Both the position numbers and the translations under genes were made by a program. A stretch of 64,000 nucleotides of DNA from Clostridium sp. AM58-1XD (GTDB lineage: Bacteria > Bacillota > Clostridia > Lachnospirales > Lachnospiraceae): contig NZ_QSDR01000008.1 of NCBI RefSeq assembly GCF_003464085.1, forward strand, positions 62,001 to 126,000, read 5' to 3'. This document shows positions 28,920-37,829 of this stretch, piece after piece (the stretch's first letter is position 1; every line of letters begins with the position of its first letter). The notes under the pieces were generated by a model. That model saw nothing but the letters and a program-made list of their open reading frames with translations. It was not told the DNA's origin and made no database searches.

Positions 28920-29192
28920 TTACAATTCCGGCTTCTCTACCTGGACAATCGCACCCTTCTGCATCGGGATACGGCAGTTCTTATTGCTTCCGAACTCAAC
29001 GATAACCGTATCATCCGTCATGTCGATAATAACTCCGTAAAAGCCGCTGTTTGTCAGAACGCTGTCGCCGACTGCAATCGTTGCTAAAAGAGCTTCTCTT
29101 TTCTTTCTTTCCTTCTGCTGCGGTCTGATTGCCATAAAGTACATCAATGCTCCGAAGAAGATAATGTAGCCAATCAAAAATGTTGTGTTCAT
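28920..29192 (-). CDS. yajC: Preprotein translocase subunit YajC
   Basis: 90 aa. N-terminal membrane segment (MNTTFLIGYIIFFGALMYFM), then AIRPQQKERKKREALLATIA and the small barrel GDSVLTNSGFYGVIIDMTDD. It associates with SecDF; its neighbours tgt and secDF are the classic partners. Confidence 0.95.
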   Translation of the reverse strand: MNTTFLIGYIIFFGALMYFMAIRPQQKERKKREALLATIAVGDSVLTNSGFYGVIIDMTDDTVIVEFGSNKNCRIPMQKGAIVQVEKPEL

Positions 29193-29244
29193 AAATTTCC
29201 TCCTTAATTGTAAGCCCCTTTTTCACTGCCCCAGAGCTTCATTC

Positions 29245-30387
29245 CTATTTTTCCTTCTGACCATTTGCCATTCCATCCAGCTTTTCAGCCTTATAGTCAG
29301 AATATCGATGATTTTCGATGGCATCTCGAATCTCTTCCATCATTTTATTATAAAAATACAAATTATGCAATACGCATAATCTCATACCCAGCATTTCTTT
29401 CGCTTTCAGCAGATGGCGAATGTATGCCCTGCTGTAAGACCGGCATGCCGGACACTGGCAGCCTTCTTCGATCGGCCTGGGATCAAGCTCATATTTTGCA
29501 TTAAACAGATTACGCTTTCCCTGATTTGTATATACATGGCCGTGACGTCCGTTTCTGGATGGATAAACACAGTCAAAGAAGTCCACTCCTCTGTCTACGG
29601 CCTCCAGAATATTGGCTGGGGTGCCTACTCCCATCAGGTAAGTCGGCTTGTTCTCCGGGAGATACGGAACGGTCTCATCCAGAATATGATACATCTGCTC
29701 ATGTGACTCTCCGACCGCAAGACCGCCGACCGCATAGCCGTCCAGATCCATCTCTGAAATCGTCTTCGCATGAGCGATACGGATATCCGGAAAAATACCG
29801 CCCTGATTAATTCCGAAAAGGAGCTGTTCCTTATTCACCGTATCCGGCAGAGCGTTCAGCCTTGCCATCTCATCTTTGCAGCGAATCAGCCATCTCGTCG
29901 TACGCGCAACGGAATTTTCTACGTATTCTCTTGTAGAGAGCGCCGGCGCACATTCGTCGAACGCCATTGCAATCGTAGAACCCAGGTTGGACTGAATCTG
30001 CATGCTTTCTTCCGGGCCCATAAAAATCTTGTGGCCGTCAATGTGGGAATTGAAGTAAACGCCTTCTTCCTTTATCTTTCTCAGACCAGAAAGAGAGAAT
30101 ACCTGAAAGCCGCCGGAATCCGTGAGAATCGGCCTGTCCCAACTCATAAATTTATGAAGGCCGCCGAATTCTTTAATAAGCTTATCCCCTGTACGCACAT
30201 GCAGATGATACGTGTTGGAAAGTTCTACCTGCGTGCCTATCTCTTTTAAATCATCTGTGGATACAGCGCCTTTAATGGCGCCAACAGTACCCACATTCAT
30301 AAATACCGGCGTCTGGATGGCACCATGTACGGTCTTTACCTCTGCCCGCTTTGCACGGCCATCCTTCGCGATTATTTTATATTCCAT
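29245..30387 (-). CDS. tgt: tRNA-guanine transglycosylase
   Basis: 380 aa from ATG 30387 (MEYKIIAKDGRAKRAEVKTV), overlapping the secDF stop by 11 bases. Exchanges G34 for preQ1 in queuosine tRNAs. The substrate aspartate is in ILTDSGGFQVFSL, the nucleophile aspartate in GVDFFDCVYPSRNGRHGH, and the zinc site in CQCPAC...H. Normal length. A start four codons earlier is possible. Confidence 0.96.
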   Translation of the reverse strand: MEYKIIAKDGRAKRAEVKTVHGAIQTPVFMNVGTVGAIKGAVSTDDLKEIGTQVELSNTYHLHVRTGDKLIKEFGGLHKFMSWDRPILTDSGGFQVFSLSGLRKIKEEGVYFNSHIDGHKIFMGPEESMQIQSNLGSTIAMAFDECAPALSTREYVENSVARTTRWLIRCKDEMARLNALPDTVNKEQLLFGINQGGIFPDIRIAHAKTISEMDLDGYAVGGLAVGESHEQMYHILDETVPYLPENKPTYLMGVGTPANILEAVDRGVDFFDCVYPSRNGRHGHVYTNQGKRNLFNAKYELDPRPIEEGCQCPACRSYSRAYIRHLLKAKEMLGMRLCVLHNLYFYNKMMEEIRDAIENHRYSDYKAEKLDGMANGQKEK

Positions 30388-32577
30388 CTTTCTTACCATG
30401 TTTCTTTTTAGCGGCCTTGGCTTCTGCTTTTTCCGCTGCTGCCAGGCTCTTAGCCGCTTCTGCCTTCTTCTGCTGTCTCGTCGTCAGGACATACCAGAGA
30501 GATCCTGTAACACAGACAGATGAATACGTACCACATACTATACCTACCATAAGCGGCAGAGCAAATTCGCGAATGGAAGAAACGCCCAACAGGAACAGTA
30601 CAAATACCATGACGAGGTTGTCAGGGATGTATTGATACTTCTCGTAAATGTCTGCGTAATACTCTGATTTACAATCTCTGCCAGATCTTTTCTGCCGCCT
30701 TCAAGGTTTAGATTTTCACGGATTCTGTCGAAGATAACGATAGTAGCGTTGATTGAGTAGCCTACAATCGTCAGCATACACGCGATGAATGTAGAGCCAA
30801 CCGACCACTTGAACAATGCATAGCAGGTGACTACTACGAGTACATCATGAACGAGTGCAAGTACCGCACTGGCAGCAAAACGGATATTTTTAAAACGGAA
30901 CCAGATATAAATCAGCATAGCAATCGTAGCGATGATAACTGCAACAACAGCATCATTCTTCATCTCATTACTGATCGCTCCTGATATACTCTCTGCCGTA
31001 ATCTTCTCAGGTTCTACTCCAAAGTTTTCTACAAGAGCATTATCCAGAGCCTCTCGTTCTTCCACCGAAAGCGTTCTCGTCTTGATGATAACCTCATTTG
31101 TCCCAGCTACCTTCTGGGTCTGTGTTCCAGCTTCCCCTGTAACCTTTTCCACAACAGGTACGACTTTGAGTGAAATATCATCCAGAGACATATCTTCATT
31201 AAACGTAACATTCGTCGATGTACCGCCTCTGAATTCCAGGCTGTAATTCAGCGCGCCGTTTCCCTTGGAAACATTCACTCCCATGGCTACAAGTCCAACA
31301 GCGATAGCCGCCAGGGAAATGATAAAGCAGATATTCTTCTTTCCGAGGAAGTTGATCGGCTTTTTGTCCTTTTTAATACCGTAGAATTTCGCGTCTTCAA
31401 AGCCTGCGTTATACAGACAGTTCAGTACAAATTTAGTAATAAACAGCGCTGTGAACATGGAAAGAACAATACCGAGGGCAAGTGTTGTTGCAAAGCCCTT
31501 AACCGAACCGGAGCCTCTCCAGTAAAGCACAACAGCTGCGATCAGCGTTGTAATGTTGCCGTCCACGATTGCGGATAAGGCTTTTGCAAAACCTGTCTTA
31601 ATCGCAGATTTTACAGTTTTCCCAAGGCCGATTTCTTCCTTAATACGCGTGAAGATAATGACGTTGGCATCCACAGCCATACCAATGGACAGGATAATAC
31701 CAGCAATACCTGGAAGTGTAAGGGTTACTCCGAATGCTGCCAGCAATATAATAATCAGTCCGACGTAGAGCGAAAGGGCGATCACTGCTGCCAGTCCGGG
31801 AATCAGATATGCTGCAATCATAAATATTGCTACGATTCCAAATCCGATCGCACCGGCTTTTAAGCTGGTGGAAATCGCCTGCTGTCCCAGCTTCGCGCCG
31901 ACTACGTTGGAGCGCAGTTCCTGAAGCTCTACGGAAAGAGAACCAATACGGATTGTGGAAGCTAATGTTTCTGCCTCCTGATAATCCTCCTGACCGTCAA
32001 TTGTACACTCTCCTCCTGTAATTGCTTCCTTTACCCTTGGGGCGGATATCATCTGTCCGTCATAGATAATGGCAATCTGCTGGCCTACCATTTTCGTCGT
32101 AGCGTCTGCAAATGCCTTCGTTCCTTCCGGTGTAAAGGAAAGTGCAACCACATATTCTTTCATGCCGTTATTATCCACGATAGCAGCCTTTGCACTGGCC
32201 ACCTGATCGCCTGTCAGGATCGTGTTTCCCTGCATGTCGGTAAACGCGAGGGAACCTGGTTTTCCCAGTTCCTGAAGAACTTCGTTCGCATCTGACACGC
32301 CCGGAATATCGATGTTGATACGGTCGCCGCCTTCCAGATACACTTCCGCTTCCGTACTGTATCCTTCGACTCTCTTCTGAAGCTTATAACGAGTGTCCGA
32401 CATCTGTTCCGCTGTTGGCGTTTCGCCCACCGCCTCATAAGTTATGCTGACACCGCCGGCCAGATCCAGACCGAGCTTGATATCGTCCATGGTATCATAT
32501 CCGAAAAATCCGAAGACGCCAACTGCGATAATCACAAGCAGCAAACCTAAAAGGCCTTTTCCTCTGTTACTTTTCAT
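30377..32577 (-). CDS. secDF: Protein translocase SecDF fusion (frameshifted near its end)
   Basis: From ATG 32577 after AAGGAG: MKSNRGKGLLGLLLVIIAVG. The SecD half (about 1-415) has the periplasmic P1 domain and DLAGGVSITYEA; the SecF half (about 420-700) has YSLEFRGGTSTNVTF, SINATIVIFDRIRE and SITQTFTRSINTSLTT. The frame is lost after SLTT; adding one C near 30632 (ACCCTCGTC for ACCTCGTC) continues LVMVFVLFLLGVSSIREFAL to a Lys/Ala-rich tail ending KKKHGKKDGI. Corrected length 733 aa. It uses the proton or sodium gradient to pull exported proteins out. Probably a sequence error. Confidence 0.92.
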
Positions 32578-32593
32578 GGTTATATCTCCTTTT

Positions 32594-33991
32594 TTAATTT
32601 TCATCAGCCAAAGCTGCTTTTATCATGATTGCGCATTCGATCCGTTTTTTCTGCATCTCACAGCCAATATCATACGCATCGGTGATAGATCCGTGGAACT
32701 TATAGGAATTCGCCGCACAACCGCCGCTGCAATAAAATCTGGCAAAACAGTTTCTGCATTTTTCCTTTGCATAGACGTTGCACAGCTTGAACTCGTCCGT
32801 AATTTCCACATTGGTGACGCCTGTATCAACGTTGCCCAGAAGGAACTTTTCATCTCCTACAAACTGATGGCAGGGATAGAAATCTCCCCATGGGGTAACT
32901 GCAAGATATTCTGTTCCTGATCCACAGCCCGAAAGCCGTTTCGCCACACATGGTCCCTGATTCAAATCGATCATAAAATGGAAGAATGTAAAACCTCTTC
33001 CCTCTTTTTTTCTCTTAATGTACTCAACCGCCAGCTTATCATACTCGTCCATGATTTTGGGAAGATCTTCTTCCCGAATTGCAAACGGTTCATCCGGAAG
33101 GGATACGACCGGTTCAATCGACATGCTCTTAAAGCCCAAATCGGCAAAGTGCAGGACATCTTGTGAAAAGTCCATATTTTCTCTTGTAAATGTTCCTCTG
33201 ACGTAATAGTCTTTTCCCTTACGGCTTTCAGCAAATGCCTGGAACTTTGGTACGATCAGATCATAACTGCCCTTACCGTTCCGAAATGGGCGCATAAAGT
33301 CATTTACTTCTTTGCGGCCGTCAAGGCTGAGCACCACATTGCTCATCTCTCGGTTACAGAATTCCATGATCTCGTCATTCAGGAGAACACCGTTCGTCGT
33401 CAGTGTAAAACGGAATTTCTTATTATATTCTTCCTCTTTTGAGCGGCCGTATGCAACCAACTGCTTTACAACCTCCCAGTTCATCAGAGGTTCGCCTCCG
33501 AAAAAGTCTACTTCCAGATTTCTTCTGCTTCCTGAATTGGCAATCAGGAAGTCCAGCGCTTTCTTTCCCACCTCGAAGCTCATCAGAGCCCGGCGTCCAT
33601 GGTACTCTCCCTCTTCTGCAAAGCAGTATCTGCATGCCAGGTTACAGTCATGCGCAATATGAAGGCAGAGCGCCTTTACCACTGTTTTTCTCTTTTTAAA
33701 ATCCGTTATATATTCGGAATAAACATCCTTCGTAAAAAGTTCTTCCCGGTCAATCAGTTCCTGAATATCGGAAAGTCCTTCCTGGATATCCCCTTCCTCA
33801 TAGTTACCTTTCAGCTTTTCCCTGATATATGTCTTAGCCTCTTCAGAAAGTTTTTCCGGCTTGTCCATCTCCGGTACCTTTTCTGAAAGCAGTTCTATCA
33901 TATCATACACCAGATCATCGACTACGTGGACAGAACCGCTGTTCACATCCATCACGATGTCGTATCCGTTGTTTTTATATTGATGAATCAC
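32594..33991 (-). CDS. scfB: SCIFF peptide thioether maturase, radical SAM/SPASM
   Basis: 465 aa, GTG start at 33991 after AAGGAG. The radical SAM cluster motif is HDCNLACRYCFAEEG (C-x3-C-x2-C, about 109-116); the C-terminal SPASM domain carries auxiliary-cluster cysteines in CGSGTEYLAVTPWGDFYPCH, CNVYAKEKCRNC and CSGGC. The N-terminal part (about 1-95) fits the peptide-recognition domain. It forms cysteine-to-residue thioether bonds in the scfA product (ranthipeptide class). It lies 133 bases after scfA and just before secDF. Confidence 0.95.
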   Translation of the reverse strand: MIHQYKNNGYDIVMDVNSGSVHVVDDLVYDMIELLSEKVPEMDKPEKLSEEAKTYIREKLKGNYEEGDIQEGLSDIQELIDREELFTKDVYSEYITDFKKRKTVVKALCLHIAHDCNLACRYCFAEEGEYHGRRALMSFEVGKKALDFLIANSGSRRNLEVDFFGGEPLMNWEVVKQLVAYGRSKEEEYNKKFRFTLTTNGVLLNDEIMEFCNREMSNVVLSLDGRKEVNDFMRPFRNGKGSYDLIVPKFQAFAESRKGKDYYVRGTFTRENMDFSQDVLHFADLGFKSMSIEPVVSLPDEPFAIREEDLPKIMDEYDKLAVEYIKRKKEGRGFTFFHFMIDLNQGPCVAKRLSGCGSGTEYLAVTPWGDFYPCHQFVGDEKFLLGNVDTGVTNVEITDEFKLCNVYAKEKCRNCFARFYCSGGCAANSYKFHGSITDAYDIGCEMQKKRIECAIMIKAALADEN

Positions 33992-34053
33992 TTGTATTCT
34001 CCTTTACCATTCGTATATCCCATCAGACACAACGGGGCAGACAACTCAAGTAG

Positions 34054-34080
34054 CCCCTACAGTCCCAAGGACTGTAGGGG
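34054..34080 (-). promoter_or_regulatory. Perfect 12-bp hairpin between scfA and scfB
   Basis: CCCCTACAGTCC / GGACTGTAGGGG with a 3-base loop. On the minus strand no strong T-run follows (CTACTTG), so it is more likely an mRNA-stabilising or partial-termination element than a full terminator. Confidence 0.65.
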
Positions 34081-34123
34081 TCTTTCCTCGTCTGCCCTTT
34101 TCTGCTTAAAACAACGGTTTCTC

Positions 34124-34270
34124 TTAACGGTTGCTGTTCTCGCAGGTCTGGTTTCCTACTGTACAGGATGTCTTGCAAGCTGACTGGCAGGAAGTCTGGC
34201 ACTCACCGCAGCCGCCTTTTTTCATTGTATCTTTTAATGTGTTGGAATTTAATGTCTTTACACGTGTCAT
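34124..34270 (-). CDS. scfA: SCIFF ranthipeptide precursor (six cysteines in forty-five)
   Basis: 48 aa, read on the minus strand from ATG 34270 (AGGAGG 9 bases before) to TAA at 34124. The leader MTRVKTLNSNTLKDTMKKGG is followed by a core with Cys 21, 24, 28, 32, 36 and 43 (CGECQTSCQSACKTSC), nearly the family consensus. It is the substrate of ScfB. Its mature function is unsettled; ranthipeptides have been linked to population-density behaviour in clostridia. Promoter at 34309-34337. Confidence 0.96.
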   Translation of the reverse strand: MTRVKTLNSNTLKDTMKKGGCGECQTSCQSACKTSCTVGNQTCENSNR

Positions 34271-34308
34271 ACCGCTCATCCTCCTGAAAAATATTGATTT
34301 TCTTAGCG

Positions 34309-34337
34309 ATTATAACACATGTTTCACGCCAGTGCAA
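34309..34337 (-). promoter_or_regulatory. Promoter of scfA
   Basis: Minus strand: TTGCAC (34337-34332), 17-base spacer, TATAAT (34314-34309), preceding TSS by design near 34302, 32 bases before the ATG. Confidence 0.8.
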
Positions 34338-34405
34338 GGTTTTTTGGCATACCTCAAAGGACAAAGGAATATACTGCACCATAGGAAATAAAAAGGGGAT
34401 ATTAC

Positions 34406-34765
34406 ATGAGTAATTCAAGGGTAAAAGCCGTTTTGCGCTCACTGCTCATTTCTTACATTTTTACCGGAGTTCTTCTGGTCCTTCTTGCTTTTCTTCTGTA
34501 TCAGTTCCGTCTTGGTGAAAAGCAGGTAGGAATGGCAGTCAACGTCATTTACGTCGTAACCTGTATTGTCGGCGGCTTTGCTGCCGGAAAAGGCATCCGG
34601 CAGCGGCGCTTTTTCTGGGGGCTCCTTACGGGCCTGCTCTATTTTTTCATCCTTCTCGGCATGTCATTTGCCATGCAGAAAGGGCTAAAGGGAGAAATGG
34701 CAGATATCGTGAAGGTACTGGCGATGTGTGCTGCCGGCGGTATGTTCGGCGGTATGCTGTCGTAA
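34406..34765 (+). CDS. SCIFF-associated small membrane protein (TIGR04086 type)
   Basis: 119 aa after AAGGGGA. Four hydrophobic segments: about 12-34, 43-60 (VIYVVTCIVGGFAAGKGIRQ), 67-88 and 100-118 (AMCAAGGMFGGMLS). Length, glycine pattern and place, divergent from scfA, fit the clostridial TIGR04086 family found next to SCIFF loci. It might export or sense the modified peptide; nothing in the sequence proves this. Confidence 0.8.
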   Translation: MSNSRVKAVLRSLLISYIFTGVLLVLLAFLLYQFRLGEKQVGMAVNVIYVVTCIVGGFAAGKGIRQRRFFWGLLTGLLYFFILLGMSFAMQKGLKGEMADIVKVLAMCAAGGMFGGMLS

Positions 34766-34772
34766 AAGAAGA

Positions 34773-34902
34773 GAAAAAAATCATCCCATCCTGCTTCAGG
34801 CGGTGGCCAAGGCGCAGGCTGGGATGATTTTTTTCTTGGTTGGGTGGCGGCCGCTGGGTTCGCTGCGGCGCTCACTGTCCCGGATGGGATGATTTTTTTC
34901 TT
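34773..34902. terminator. Bidirectional terminator with a duplicated 3' arm
   Basis: Arm 1 at 34773-34794 (GAAAAAAATCATCCCATCC...) can pair with arm 2 at 34814-34835 or with arm 3 at 34881-34902 (GGATGGGATGATTTTTTTC). Both arms end in T-runs. Arm 3 abuts the stop codon of the DUF1266 gene. Confidence 0.8.
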
Positions 34903-35754
34903 ATAATGGTTTAAATTTGTTTCTTGACCAGGCTCCGTTTTCACTCAGCAAATGGTCTACAATTCCCTTATTCAGCTGGTAGAATTCCCACTGGCTGTCT
35001 TCATTATCATGATTGCGGAAGCCAAAATAGGCGGCGCCGCACAGACAGCTCACTGCATATTCTTCCCATGACTGGAAACGGCGAAATGCGTTCCTTGCAA
35101 GCGGAACGGTAAGTTCTTTAAATCCTTCTTCAGAAAGAAGACCGCATGCATACATCTTGCGGCACATGCCCACCTGTTCGTTGATATCCCATGCGAGAAA
35201 TCCCTGCTTTCCAACGAGAGGAACGAACTTTTCGGCGCAGGCTTTCGCACTTTCAAAAGCCGTCCTTCCCTTCGTTTTCAGGTCCTTCACGTCAAAGTCA
35301 GGCCTGCCTTCCCAGAAGCTTTCGAACTGACGGTAATCGTGGTTTACACAGATCCCCACATCGTCTTTTTCATCGTATCCTCATCGTGAATATTGAATAC
35401 CTCTTCCAGATGATCCCTGACGGCCTTGATATCAGCCTCCGTCTGGCACATATAGAGACCTCTGTATCCCATGTGTTCAGGGATTCCAGGAGTCCTGCGG
35501 CAGGTGGAAATTCCGCTCAGCAGGCAGATAAACTGTCCCTTGTCAATCTCACGTTTTTTATCTTCGTCTCTTCCCTTAGCACGCTCTTCCAGTTCCTTTT
35601 TGAATTCCGCAATATCTTCTGCAATACGGTCCACCACTTTGGGTACATGGATGGAATATTCCAGTTCTTTCGGTACGGGCTCATCTTTCCTGTTCTTTCT
35701 GGCAGCGTCCAGGCTGATTATGCCGTCTGTCTTCCTGTTTTCATTTATTGCCAT
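34901..35754 (-). CDS. DUF1266-domain protein (frameshifted in this sequence)
   Basis: Two overlapping frames, 35754-35344 and from about 35358 to 34901, read as one protein if one G is added near 35350 (TGGGGGATC for TGGGGATC), giving ...MKKTMWGICVNHDYRQFESF.... The corrected length is about 284 aa from ATG 35754, which has GGAGG 7 bases before it. The C-terminal half has the DUF1266 pattern (GFLAWDINEQVGMCRKMYAC; RRFQSWEEYAVSCLCGAAYF). Function unknown. It follows the CNNM/CBS gene by about 20 bases, probably cotranscribed. Confidence 0.75.
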
Positions 35755-35774
35755 TCTTTCTTCCTCCATATACT

Positions 35775-37058
35775 TTATTTATCTTCTTCCTCATCTGGTT
35801 TTTCTAACAGATACAGGTGAATTTTATCGATTCTGTTCTTCTCCACGGATTCTACGGTCAAGCGGATATTGTCATACGTTACCTCTTCCCCCTTTTCCGG
35901 CAGGTGGTCGAGAAGGCCGATCACCAGTCCTCCGATCGAATCATAATCTTCTGATTCCAGATTAAGGCCAAGGCTGTCATTCAGGTCATCCAGCTTCATG
36001 GCAGCTTCCACAAGGTATTCATTCTCGCCGATTTCAACCAGTTCCTCTTCTTCATCCTCATCGTACTCGTCCCGGATATCTCCTACGATTTCCTCCAGCA
36101 TGTCCTCCAGAGTAATCAGTCCGGCTGTTGCTCCGTATTCGTCCAGTACAATCACAATATTATTATTCACGGTTTCCTTCATGTCTACCATGAGCTCCGC
36201 TATTTTTTTATACTCGTATGTGTAAAGGGGCTGTCTCATAATTCCCCGAATGGAAAATTCCTTCTCGTCATCGATCAGAAGGAGATCCTTCACGTTGACA
36301 ATTCCGATCACATTATCCGTCGTTTCTTCATAGACAGGGATTCTTGTATACCGTTCTCTTCGGAATACATCCAGAAGCTCGCTGTATGTGGCATTTACAT
36401 CAATAAACACCATATCGATACGCGGCACCATCACATCCTTTGCACGGGCATCGCCAAAATCAAACACATTATTAATCATCTTTTTCTCTTCTGACTGAAT
36501 TACCCCCTCTTCGTGACTCACTTCCACGATCGTACGCAGTTCATCTTCGGTGATGGACTCAGGTTTCCTGTTCGGATCGATATGCAGCAACAGAAGCACA
36601 CCCAGAGACATCTTATTGATCAGGATGATAAACGGCGTTGCCACCACCATAAGTACGTATATGATTTTCGCATAATTCAGCGCAATTGACTCAGAATAAA
36701 TGGTAGAAAGGGTCTTTGGTGTAATCTCACCAAATACAAGGATGAGCAATGTAAGAATACCGGTAGCAATACCGACCGCCTTATTTCCCCATATCCCCAA
36801 AACAACAGATGTCGCAAGGGCTGATGCAGAAAGATTCACGATATTGTTTCCGATTAAGATGGCAGAAAGCATCTTACCGGGATTCTCGATTACTCTGGTA
36901 AGGATAATTGCCTTTTTATGTCCGGCATCCGCCAGTGTTCTGATCCTCATCTTATTCACCGTAGTAAGTGCTGTCTCCGCAGACGAAAAGAATGCCGAAA
37001 GGCCTAATAAAATGATTAATGCAGCAAATTGTATGACGTTCGCGTCACTCGAATCCAA
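35775..37058 (-). CDS. CNNM/CBS-domain membrane protein (hemolysin C / CorC family)
   Basis: 427 aa if the TTG at 37058 (9 bases after GGGAG) is used; an earlier in-frame TTG at 37067 overlaps that site. Residues about 5-190 are a CNNM (DUF21) membrane domain (LGLSAFFSSAETALTTVNKM). About 205-325 are paired CBS domains (KDVMVPRIDMVFIDVNATYS, RYTRIPVYEETTDNVIGIV). About 340-415 are the CorC_HlyC domain. Homologues are implicated in magnesium and cobalt export. The hemolysin name is historical. Confidence 0.9.
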   Translation of the reverse strand: MDSSDANVIQFAALIILLGLSAFFSSAETALTTVNKMRIRTLADAGHKKAIILTRVIENPGKMLSAILIGNNIVNLSASALATSVVLGIWGNKAVGIATGILTLLILVFGEITPKTLSTIYSESIALNYAKIIYVLMVVATPFIILINKMSLGVLLLLHIDPNRKPESITEDELRTIVEVSHEEGVIQSEEKKMINNVFDFGDARAKDVMVPRIDMVFIDVNATYSELLDVFRRERYTRIPVYEETTDNVIGIVNVKDLLLIDDEKEFSIRGIMRQPLYTYEYKKIAELMVDMKETVNNNIVIVLDEYGATAGLITLEDMLEEIVGDIRDEYDEDEEEELVEIGENEYLVEAAMKLDDLNDSLGLNLESEDYDSIGGLVIGLLDHLPEKGEEVTYDNIRLTVESVEKNRIDKIHLYLLEKPDEEEDK

Positions 37059-37142
37059 AAAAATCAACTCCCAATTTCGTATTTTCTACTGATGAGCAGT
37101 AAGCTGATTGTACAATAGATATGAATAGTTGTCAATACAGCC

Positions 37143-37199
37143 AAAAGGCAGGAATTCCCTTGTTTACAGGGTTCTTCCCCCATGGTACTCCTGCCTTTC
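37143..37199 (-). terminator. Terminator after lspA
   Basis: AAAGGCAGGA / TCCTGCCTTT stem enclosing smaller pairing, ending TTTTGG on the minus strand, 20 bases behind the lspA stop. Confidence 0.75.
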
Positions 37200-37218
37200 A
37201 TCCATCTGAATGATGTCT

Positions 37219-37698
37219 TTACTTTTTCTTCTGTTTCCCATCGCTCAAACTGGACCAGATCTCATGAACCAGAACCATCAGCGAGCCGGTAAATATCATG
37301 ATATCGCCCAGATTAAAAATCACCTTTTTCACTGCTTTGCAGTTAATGGAGAAATAATCCACCACATAATGGCGTACAAGCCGATCGTAAAGATTGCTGA
37401 GCGCTCCTCCAATCGTTATGGCAAACGCTGTCTTTTCAAATAAATGGCCCTTTTTCTGAAGCAGCCAGAACAAAATGCCGCCCAGTGCCGACAGCGTTAC
37501 AATCGGTATCATCCTGACAGCGTCCTGGTACTTCTTTAAAAATCCAAACGGAAGCCCTGCATTATGACTTTTATGAAGGGTTATCAGGCCTCCTTTGTCA
37601 AACGGCCTGGGAAATTCTTCTCCATCCCTTGATTCAATTTCTGCCTTTATCAGCAGATCTGCTGCAGCCAGCACAATAATCAACCAGATAAATACCAT
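37219..37698 (-). CDS. lspA: Signal peptidase II family protein
   Basis: 159 aa, four hydrophobic segments, ATG 37698 after GGAGGTTT. It cleaves prolipoproteins before the lipidated Cys. Conserved boxes: ADLLIK near the N-terminus, HNAGLPFGFL, GGALSNLYDRLVRHYVVDYF with a catalytic Asp, and FNLGDIMIFTG with the second. HNAGLPFG in place of the usual NxGAAFG and the short N-terminus mark it as a divergent member, possibly a second copy. Confidence 0.83.
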   Translation of the reverse strand: MVFIWLIIVLAAADLLIKAEIESRDGEEFPRPFDKGGLITLHKSHNAGLPFGFLKKYQDAVRMIPIVTLSALGGILFWLLQKKGHLFEKTAFAITIGGALSNLYDRLVRHYVVDYFSINCKAVKKVIFNLGDIMIFTGSLMVLVHEIWSSLSDGKQKKK

Positions 37699-37829
37699 AA
37701 ACCTCCTCCTTCCGGCTTTTATAATGCCATTTTACTCTTATTTTGCCTCTCAGTCCAGAACAACCGAACAGATTGGTTAATATTTTCCCCGATTCTGCAT
37801 ATAATGAAAAAAAATGACGGGGGTTTTCC

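Noticed and set aside
30544..30610. Separate small gene at the end of secDF (77 codons, 30377-30610)
   Set aside because: It continues the SecF membrane helices in the next frame; one lost base explains it as part of secDF.
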